Shown here: positions 28,401-33,449 of the stretch, in pieces
Layout of the letters: the number at the start of each line of letters is the position of its first letter
Position numbering within the stretch: the first letter of the stretch is position 1
DNA from: Candidatus Hydrogenedentota bacterium
Lineage (GTDB): Bacteria > Hydrogenedentota > Hydrogenedentia > Hydrogenedentales > JAGMZX01
Length of the DNA stretch: 64,000 nt
Direction of reading: 5' to 3'
Assembly (NCBI GenBank): GCA_029556545.1
Contig: JAKQEQ010000193.1
Location: 231,449-295,448, forward strand
Translations under genes and position numbers: made by a program
The notes under the pieces: generated by a model
Told to the model about the DNA's origin: nothing
Database searches by the model: none
The model's input: the letters and a program-made list of their open reading frames with translations, nothing else

Positions 28401-29401
28401 AGCCGGTCACGGTGCAGCCGCCAACGCCGCGCGCGGCCATTCAGTACTACCACGCCGATCACATCGGTTCGACGGCGGTCGTCACGGACGGCGCGGGGGC
28501 GGTCTTGTTCGAGACAGCGTATTACCCGTTTGGCGAGGTGCGCAACGACTACGAGACGGAGGGCGCGGCCCGCACGCTGCCGAGCGTGTACCAGTTTCTG
28601 CAAAAGGAGCGGGACACGGAGTCGGGATTGCAGTACTTCGAGATGCGCTATCTGGCGGGGCGGCTGGGCCGTTTCCTCAGCGTGGACCCCTTGACCGGCG
28701 AATGGCCGCGCGACGCGCTCCTCGACCCGCAAATGCTGCATTCCTATTCGTACAGCCGGAATAATCCGGTGACTTATGTCGACCCCGACGGAAACATCCC
28801 CGAGGAAAAGAAGAAGATTCCGCGCCCGAGCTGGCTGGGTTGGCTGCCGAGCATCGATTTCGAGAAGGCGTCCGACCGGCCCGGGCGCATGGGCTCTTTC
28901 CTGACCTCGTTCAAGAAGACGATGTACGGCATGGCCCAGGAGGACAAGGACCCGGGCTTGTACCTGAAGTTCAACGACGCGCACAAGAAGCTCGGGCTGA
29001 ATCCCGACATCATGCAGATTAAGCGGAAGGGCAAGGTGGTCCACAGCGTGTACGACGTCGTGTCGGAGAAGGATATCGCCGACGCGATCGACGCGGCAGC
29101 CAACGAGCGTATCGGTAAGTGGGTGGACAAGATACGTACGAAGCTTGGGCTGCCCCTGCGCGCCGAAACGCTTGAGAAGCAGGAAATCGAGAAGAACCGC
29201 GGCAAGTTCAACAACGTGCTCGAAGAACTGCTCCAGAAGACGCAAGCTACGCGGGCGGCTCTGGACCGCGACGCCGTCACGAACGATGTGAAGGACAGCG
29301 TATCAGTCGATTCGCGCGCCGGCAAGGCGTCCGATAGCGTAAAGGAACGACAGAAGCTTATCGGCGAGCACCGCTCGCGACCGGATACGACGGAAAATTA
29401 A
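22451..29401 (+). CDS. SpvB/TcdB-like RHS-repeat protein with signal peptide (TcB-TcC-like)
   Basis: 2316 residues, starting 46 bases after the giant. A GGAG lies 4 bases before the ATG; a signal peptide follows (about residues 27-45, VCAAVAAALLVGAACAFAQ). Residues 51-360 are an SpvB domain (VPKGPGSIEGLG, LKLSYGGGGGNSPFGFGWSL, IERRT). Six VCBS/FG-GAP-like repeats follow (VDLNGDGVADVL, DMDGDGLSDLV and others, about 397-700). Then comes a TcdB middle-domain signature (LMTRIDNSIGRITTIEYTPS; TFRGFGYVEQF, about 720-810). RHS/YD repeats fill about 1000-1830. A GWN domain (about 1832-1995) is inserted before the RHS core (QYYHADHIGSTAVVTD; GRFLSVDP; YVDPDG). The last 200 residues form a charged, helical tail without a known toxin family. 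In Tc toxins such a fusion forms a cocoon that holds an effector; here a Sec signal makes export across the inner membrane likely. Confidence 0.9.
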   Translation: MYRDERGNMPAARPRSVSAGPSPSARRVCAAVAAALLVGAACAFAQDKSGMNPNTINVPKGPGSIEGLGQAFEPQLNTGGAPYGIVVVVPPGAPGGAPDLKLSYGGGGGNSPFGFGWSLSVPSIERRTFRGVPRYIDGPNGLDDDQDGEVDERDEIDEFVNESGVLLTPEAGGNYFARFEEQFGRYRRMGDRWECTLANGARLEFGTSEEGRVFDPLTNRVGRWYLQRRTDTNGNVITYYYKTFSSDRNQNQKYLWKIEYGAGAPPRSAFQFAVIEYEPRDDWFEDCTLGYIVRTGMRVRQIVLGAQGAAVPGHLAGDFNQDGVTDYLARVYRLAYETHSHWSLISSVTVIGADGQTSLPPARFEYTVCNPPAEINAGGAAIGAINEPAYVMDTKTVDLVDLNGDGVADVLKTEEFGGVHQAFLNLGERDTPDGRAIAWSNPIDMTSADGLAWGIDLSSSTTPAHLADMDGDGLSDLVYKSIQQDMYYFHNTGHVGWAVRATLSALGDSPPSPFERFDVRQADVDNDKNTDIVQSVSVGENADYRIWFNQGDGRFARPVTIPQDNGWNFDDTGVQVLDFNGDRLPDLVRLRPLNVQVQAGLGRGAFAPMITVSFSDGPLDDYVLPRANLRDLTGDGLPELVVDRAEPGVVWYWINLGNYTFDRRRIIYNMPTGIGVEPAVRWADINGNGTVDLIYCDREVEPKMQIVDLGRLMGCEPSINLMTRIDNSIGRITTIEYTPSTYFALTDAAAGNPWPGPMPMKTDVVTRVTESDSLGDSYVTEYTYHDGFYDDYNKTFRGFGYVEQFTRGGVGAPTAVHRFYFHNGRDDLSLKGTLYRATVEAEDGGVFDETETTWNARVIFVGTNGQPSTFAHPVTERKRVIERGRGEPRELVVEYEYDRYGNVTREANYGVVVGDDLAAFDDERVKVTEYAINAEAWIIRTVMREEVRDLAGNVFSRIETYYDDPTFAGNNLGVVTRGNKTLVKAWLNPADLNDFILSNRFAYDAYGNVVLNLDPLAAAPGGTPDPNVGHYREVAYDPVFHAFPVRETAHVGGGSAPLPYFAEYDTIHGVITQFTELNGAATRYGYDEFARLTRLVEPGDTEEFPTEEYAYHLAQTVPGGSGLPYAQGTVNFVEVRKLDRVPGTGVKRDYFHIARNFVDGLGRPLMTKEEAEDDPATGLPRVAVSGATRFNARTRPAYQMQPYYTRSSGATLDALLAFEDVRAPGWEGLFHEDGALVARNLAQAHKLEYAYDATLRGTEVVAPDGAVSRTEYEPLVRKAFDQNDADVASPHFDTPKIARQDGLGRLVRVDELAKLNDDGTPATGVQVWSTHYAYDVNDQLTRVTDAQGNVRIMQYDGRHRMVYMDDPDRGETRFTYDAASNLVRTEDAKRQVVENTYDGVNRILSEDYRDEGLPFSANRSPDVRYVYDAPLGPVELGGGETATPENTAGKLVAVIDLAGEEHFSYDARGRIAWSVKRVPDPVTGTLVSYTQRLEHDAMDRLTSLTYPDGDRLAHDYGRRTTLERITGGGLVNLDGVPYVLRDTEQTPAGKPAAMSFGDGARTDYRFDPRGRMTGLRTFRENAPAESLVDFQYTFDGLANVVRIEDRRAATLVPQGDARRNTQTFTYDDLYRLTRASFSRATPGQTDAVDRHIAYRYDRIGNMLEQTSNIEHFESGRSVTHLDAMHYGGTLGASNRVGYAPDVPGPHALTGAGGGARYTYDANGNVTRADGLRMTWDFKDRLVAVERAEADGSATRAEYTYDYTSRRITKRVWRRPAGETAFPGTPSSSAVYVSKYYELRDDGRPVKYVWYDKARIARVTGTLEPAEERIQQYRLFPGWNLLGMPVDAADAVAQLGVGVDANIEGCFRWDAVTSRYRRVNAGDALPAGAVFWLKVTVAATFEVRGAYVTGAAQSIPAEGGFITAPGADAVSFADLLPGNTVLCRLYDAATQRWITLQVGDAGDIGGVEAPALVAPGQALFLRTREPVTVQPPTPRAAIQYYHADHIGSTAVVTDGAGAVLFETAYYPFGEVRNDYETEGAARTLPSVYQFLQKERDTESGLQYFEMRYLAGRLGRFLSVDPLTGEWPRDALLDPQMLHSYSYSRNNPVTYVDPDGNIPEEKKKIPRPSWLGWLPSIDFEKASDRPGRMGSFLTSFKKTMYGMAQEDKDPGLYLKFNDAHKKLGLNPDIMQIKRKGKVVHSVYDVVSEKDIADAIDAAANERIGKWVDKIRTKLGLPLRAETLEKQEIEKNRGKFNNVLEELLQKTQATRAALDRDAVTNDVKDSVSVDSRAGKASDSVKERQKLIGEHRSRPDTTEN

Positions 29402-29472
29402 TGAGGTGTGCTTGTGATGGATATGACGCAAATCTCTTGGAAGACGGGGACAGATCGCGTAGAGCTCGTAGC

Positions 29473-29488
29473 GCGGCCTTCAGGCTGC
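29473..29488. repeat. Intergenic palindrome
   Basis: GCGGCC-TTCA-GGCTGC (one G-T pair), followed by GCAGCA/TGCTGC. It lies in the gap before the last gene of the cluster and has the same core and position as the palindrome at 8166-8181. Confidence 0.6.
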
Positions 29489-29545
29489 CGTAACAGGCGC
29501 CCTGCAGCATGTGCTGCGAACGTGCCCCAATCGAGGAGCGAGACC

Positions 29546-31675
29546 ATGAATACGATGGGAACTCTTAGCCAACGGCAGGCGCGGAACCAACGCGCGCGGT
29601 CATGTGTCGTGCTTGCGGCCCTGTGTGTAGCGACCGCGCTTGGCGCGGCGCACGCGGGCATCCCCGAGCCGGGCATCACCCTCTACGGTCGGGTGACGAA
29701 CGACAACGGCGACCTCGTCACCACTGGCGCGCTGACGTGGACCTACACGCCGCCGCTCGGCGGTACGCCCGTGCGACAGTCCACCCAACTCCAAGTCGTG
29801 TTCGCGGACGGCGGGCCGTACTCGTATATCCTCGAGATACCCGCCGAGCAGCCGGTCGCCGGCTTTCCCGCGTCGGCAAACACGATGCAACTTGCGGCGG
29901 AATCCGTGGACTACACGCGCGGCGCCACGGTGCAGAGCGTCGCCGCAGCGGTCCTCGGGCCGCAGGTGGTGTCGCTCTCCAGCGCCGACCGCGGCGCCGT
30001 CGAGCGCGTCGACCTGATGGTGCAAGGCATCATCGTCGAGGCGCCGCCGGTCCCCGGCGCGCCGAATCCGTTGGACGGCGCCGCGCGGGTCCCCGTCACG
30101 ACGGCCTTGTCCTGGCGCAGCGACGCGGGCGTAACGGGCTATGATCTCTATTTCTGGAAGGCGAGCGATCCGACGCCGAGCACGCCGCTGGCGTCCGGCT
30201 TGCTCACTGCAGGCTACGTGTTCCCGCAGCCGCTGGCCTACGCGACGACCTACAACTGGCAGGTGCTGTCGCGCAATACCGTCGGGACCACCCTCGGGCC
30301 GCAGTGGACCTTCACAACGATAAGCGAGACCGGGGAAGAAGGATTCGATTGGGGCGACCTCGCGGGCGTCATCGCCGGCACGGAGCAGGTGATCGCGTGC
30401 AACGGGTCGCCGGGCGGCCAGGACGCCGCCCTCGTGCTTCAGTGGTACGCGGGGCTGGTGACGCGGCTTCAGAGTTGCCCGGACAACGCCTTCTATGACG
30501 CACCGGCGTTCCCGCCCGGAGCGGACGTGAATGGCGACGGCGTTCTCGGCGGTCAGGATGCCTCCGAAATCCTGAAGTATTTCGCCGGAATCATCAGTTG
30601 CTTCCCGGCAGACGCGAACTGCGATATGCAGGGGCCCGGAAAAATGGCGAAAGCGGCCGGACCGAGGCGGGAAATATCCATTCCGGACGGACTGCCCCTG
30701 CCGGAGGACGGCGGCGATCTGATCGTGCCGGTCCTAATAGACGTTGCGGACGGCGTGACCAGCCTCCGTCTTGAGGTTACGTATCCCACGAGTCAGTTGA
30801 TCCTGAAGAATATCGAGCCCGGCGGCGTGGGACGCGCCTTGGGCAAGTTTACGGTGAACGCCCGGCCGGGCCGTGTGGTCTTGGCGGGCGCGGGCGCACA
30901 GGGCCTTATTGGCGGCGGCGACTTGGCCATGCTGACGTTTGGCGTCGCGGAAGGCGCGACCGGCGGCCGCCTGCGCCTCGGCGCACACACCGAACTGAAT
31001 GACCGTCACATAGAAATTAGCGCTCTGAACGGGTCCTTTGGCGAAGTCGCGGCGGAAGGCGAAGGAGAGGGCGAAGGAGAAGGGGAAGGCGAGGACGGAG
31101 GCGATATCGACGGACCGATCGGAGGCGGCGAGGGTGAAGGCGAAGGCGAGGGTGAAGGCGAATCCCCCGAGGGCGGCGAAGGCGAGGGCGAAGGCGAGAC
31201 CGGCCCCGGCGGTTCGACCGGCGAAGGAGAAGGCGAGTCTCCCGAAGGTGGCGAAGGGGAAGGCGAAGGCGAAGGCGAGACGCCGTCGGTCGGCGATGAT
31301 TGCCAGAACGTGGCGGACTGCTATCGGTCGTACAGTGGGCTATACGAGGTCGGCGACGATTTGTGCCTCTCCGTGCCATGCCCCGTTGCGCCGGACGCGA
31401 CCTACCTCTGGACGCGGAACGGCGTGCCGATCGAGGAGGATGAACGTATTGCCGGCGTGACTGAACGCACGTTGCGCATCCTGCAACTCACCACCGCGGA
31501 CTCGGGTGTGTACCGCTGCGTTTATGACAGCGGCATGAAGGCAGACGAGGAGTACGCGGCGTTTGTGACCGTGGCCAACTTCGTGCCGGCGGCGGGTCTC
31601 GCGGCGCTGGGCGCCTTGGGCGCGGCGCTCGGGCTGCTCGGAGCGTATGCGGCGCGGCGGCAGAGGCGCGAGTAA
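29546..31675 (+). CDS. Secreted dockerin/cohesin-like, Glu-Gly, Ig-domain protein with PEP-CTERM-like tail
   Basis: 709 residues. The ATG at 29546 is 7 bases after GAGGAG; an in-frame upstream opening would cross a palindrome. Signal peptide at residues 1-37 (ending GAAHAG). Order: two beta domains, the second FN3-like (about 170-260, ending WTFTT), two dockerin-like calcium loops (GSPGGQDAALVLQWYAGL and DVNGDGVLGGQDASEILKYF, about 285-350), a cohesin-like domain (about 370-500), a broken Glu-Gly/Pro tract (504-578), an Ig-like domain (about 590-680), and a C-terminus VPAAGLAALGALGAALGLLG followed by AYAARRQRRE. That ending has the layout of PEP-CTERM-type sorting signals (VP motif, hydrophobic stretch, Arg cluster). 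Both dockerin-like and cohesin-like parts on one chain suggest assembly with the first protein of the cluster. Confidence 0.8.
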   Translation: MNTMGTLSQRQARNQRARSCVVLAALCVATALGAAHAGIPEPGITLYGRVTNDNGDLVTTGALTWTYTPPLGGTPVRQSTQLQVVFADGGPYSYILEIPAEQPVAGFPASANTMQLAAESVDYTRGATVQSVAAAVLGPQVVSLSSADRGAVERVDLMVQGIIVEAPPVPGAPNPLDGAARVPVTTALSWRSDAGVTGYDLYFWKASDPTPSTPLASGLLTAGYVFPQPLAYATTYNWQVLSRNTVGTTLGPQWTFTTISETGEEGFDWGDLAGVIAGTEQVIACNGSPGGQDAALVLQWYAGLVTRLQSCPDNAFYDAPAFPPGADVNGDGVLGGQDASEILKYFAGIISCFPADANCDMQGPGKMAKAAGPRREISIPDGLPLPEDGGDLIVPVLIDVADGVTSLRLEVTYPTSQLILKNIEPGGVGRALGKFTVNARPGRVVLAGAGAQGLIGGGDLAMLTFGVAEGATGGRLRLGAHTELNDRHIEISALNGSFGEVAAEGEGEGEGEGEGEDGGDIDGPIGGGEGEGEGEGEGESPEGGEGEGEGETGPGGSTGEGEGESPEGGEGEGEGEGETPSVGDDCQNVADCYRSYSGLYEVGDDLCLSVPCPVAPDATYLWTRNGVPIEEDERIAGVTERTLRILQLTTADSGVYRCVYDSGMKADEEYAAFVTVANFVPAAGLAALGALGAALGLLGAYAARRQRRE
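31055..31279 (+). repeat. Interrupted Glu-Gly tract
   Basis: About 75 codons of Glu-Gly repeats broken by Asp-Gly, Ser-Pro-Glu-Gly-Gly and Gly-Gly-Ser insertions. Codon choice mixes GGC, GGA and GGG. It is less regular than the tracts at 4056 and 52859. Confidence 0.9.
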
Positions 31676-31684
31676 AGAGGCCAT

Positions 31685-33163
31685 CTATTCCAGGTCGTCG
31701 AGGGTAACGCCGAGACGGTGCAGGTGTGACGCGATCTGTTCGCGCGCCATGCCCCAGAGTTCTCGCGGCGTGGCGTCGTAGGCGCGCTCGAGGAGGGCGT
31801 CATAGCTGCGTGCCCCCGCGTCGAGCGCGGCCTGTATCTTTCGCTCGCGGTCAAGGCGATGCGCGATAAGCGCGCTGACGGCGTCTTTCCCGTGATCTCC
31901 CCAGAGGGGCATCCCGTGCGCGGGGATGAGCAGTTGGAACGGGATGTTTCGCAGCCGCTCCAACTGTTCGAGGTAGACGCTCATGTCGCCGCCCTCCTTA
32001 CGCGAAATCAGCACCGGCCCGGGATTCGCGATCATGTCGCCCACGACGAGCGCGCCCGTTGTCTCTTCGAGGAAGCACAGGTGGCCGGGGTCGTGGCCCG
32101 GCGTGAGGATGCAGCGCACGCGCCAACGGCCCTCACCGTCAGCCTCGATAACGTCGCCGTCGTCCAAGGACTGCGACATCGGGAAGTCCACCTCGTTCGC
32201 GATCGACGCATGCGCGAGAATCGGCGCGTCGAAGGCGCGGCTCAGGAACGGCGCGGCGGCGCAGTGGTCCCCGTGGCCGTGGGTGAGCAGGATCGCGCGC
32301 ACCCGCCCGCCCAGCGCCCGCATCGCCTCGATGTGCCGCCGCAGATGCGCCTGCTCCTCCTCGTCCGCCGCGCCGGGATCGATAATCAGCAGTTCCTCCT
32401 CGCCGATAACGACGCAATTCGTGTGCGTGTTCGGCGGCAGCGTGCGCGATCGCAACGGGATGATATGCACGCCGCGCCGCATCTCGAACAGGTTGGGCAC
32501 GTGGTCCAACTGACCGGGGGTTTCGGCCAGCAGCGGCAGCGCCTCGCGCAACGGCAGTCTCGCCAAGTACCGCAGCACGAACGCCACCGGCGTCGAGAGC
32601 CGCAGTTCTCCCGCGTGCCAGCGACGCCGCGCCTCGCCGGGCGTCAGCCAGTCCAGCCCCACGATCTCGCCGTCCGGCGCGGCCACCTCCTCCTCGAGGG
32701 GGCCGTCATATCGGTGCAGGAAGTAGCGCGTCTGAAAACGGATGGGCGACCATGCCGGGGTAAGCCAGCGCCCCGCCGGCGCGAAGTCCGCTGCGTCAAT
32801 GCGCATGCCGAAGCGGTCCAGCAGCGCCGCAAAGCCGACCGAATCGGCGATAAGGTCGCGCCGCGCCTGCCGCAGCGCGTCGACGGGAGGCGTCTCGCCG
32901 CGGGCGCAGAGCAGGCCCGTTTCCTCGAACACCTCGCGCACTGCCGCGAACACGGCGCGCGCCGTATCCTCACCCGGCGCGTTGCGGACGTAGGCCGGGT
33001 CGTCGTCCTTGTGGATCGAGCCGCCGGGGAAGACGTGATGCCCGCCCATGAAACGCAGCTTCTTGTTGCGCCTGGCAAGCAACACCTCAAGCCCATCCCG
33101 CTCACGCACCAGTAGCGCCGCGGCGGCGAGCCGCGGCTTTGCGGGAGTGGACGGTTCATGCAC
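31685..33163 (-). CDS. Nudix hydrolase / metallo-beta-lactamase fusion (LACTB2-like)
   Basis: 492 residues from a GTG start at 33163, chosen because AAAGGAG lies 8 bases upstream; no in-frame ATG fits. The N-terminal half is a Nudix domain: FMGGHHVFPGGS then REVFEETGLL, the core of the Nudix box, near residues 76-85. The C-terminal half is a metallo-beta-lactamase fold with LLTHGHGDH near residue 297, ILTPGHDPGHL and LIPAHGMP, all metal-ligand motifs, as in human LACTB2 and related hydrolases. Fused proteins of this kind occur in several bacterial groups; the substrate is not known, with nucleotide-linked thioesters or RNA being possible. Convergent with the secreted cluster: only 9 bases separate the two stop codons. 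Confidence 0.85.
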   Translation of the reverse strand: MHEPSTPAKPRLAAAALLVRERDGLEVLLARRNKKLRFMGGHHVFPGGSIHKDDDPAYVRNAPGEDTARAVFAAVREVFEETGLLCARGETPPVDALRQARRDLIADSVGFAALLDRFGMRIDAADFAPAGRWLTPAWSPIRFQTRYFLHRYDGPLEEEVAAPDGEIVGLDWLTPGEARRRWHAGELRLSTPVAFVLRYLARLPLREALPLLAETPGQLDHVPNLFEMRRGVHIIPLRSRTLPPNTHTNCVVIGEEELLIIDPGAADEEEQAHLRRHIEAMRALGGRVRAILLTHGHGDHCAAAPFLSRAFDAPILAHASIANEVDFPMSQSLDDGDVIEADGEGRWRVRCILTPGHDPGHLCFLEETTGALVVGDMIANPGPVLISRKEGGDMSVYLEQLERLRNIPFQLLIPAHGMPLWGDHGKDAVSALIAHRLDRERKIQAALDAGARSYDALLERAYDATPRELWGMAREQIASHLHRLGVTLDDLE

Positions 33164-33285
33164 GATGGGCGCTCCTTTCAAACACCGATAGTGCCTGATC
33201 CGAACGCGGTGAGGCAATACACCGGAGGCAAGGAGCGGTCTTCAGCACCGGGCCGAGCGCCACGCAGCCTTCTTGCGCCGCATAG

Positions 33286-33350
33286 GGAGCCTATGGGACA
33301 TATGGGTCCGATGCGTCCTATGAGACCTATCAGTCCCATAAGACGTATGT
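33286..33350. repeat. 9-bp-period tandem repeat
   Basis: Read on the minus strand the units are ATGGGACTG, ATAGGTCTC, ATAGGACGC, ATCGGACCC, ATATGTCCC, ATAGGCTCC. It lies in the gap between the Nudix fusion and priA. The same 9-base period and ATAGGTC core recur at 36586-36620. Confidence 0.7.
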
Positions 33351-33374
33351 TGCTCTCACGCGCGGCGCGCCCCA

Positions 33375-33404
33375 TTGCTTCCCGGCCACGAGCGTTCCTA
33401 TACT
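33375..33404 (+). promoter_or_regulatory. Candidate priA promoter
   Basis: TTGCTT (33375-33380), 18-base spacer, TATACT (33399-33404). It lies 46 bases before the priA start codon. Confidence 0.5.
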
Positions 33405-33415
33405 GCCCCCAATCA

Positions 33416-33433
33416 TACTCGTACTCGTACTCG
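33416..33433. repeat. TACTCG hexamer, three perfect copies
   Basis: Three adjacent TACTCG units just before the priA start. A degenerate version (TACTCG, TCCTCG, TACTTG) occurs at 46787-46804, upstream of a minus-strand gene. Confidence 0.7.
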
Positions 33434-33449
33434 AACGGACCAAGACCTC

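Noticed and set aside
22556-29245. 2229-codon minus-strand open frame opposite the SpvB-RHS gene
   Set aside because: A striking full-length antisense opening, but its product has shadow composition (Arg, Val, His, Ala) and no domains, while the plus strand carries SpvB and RHS motifs throughout. It follows from GC-rich third positions.
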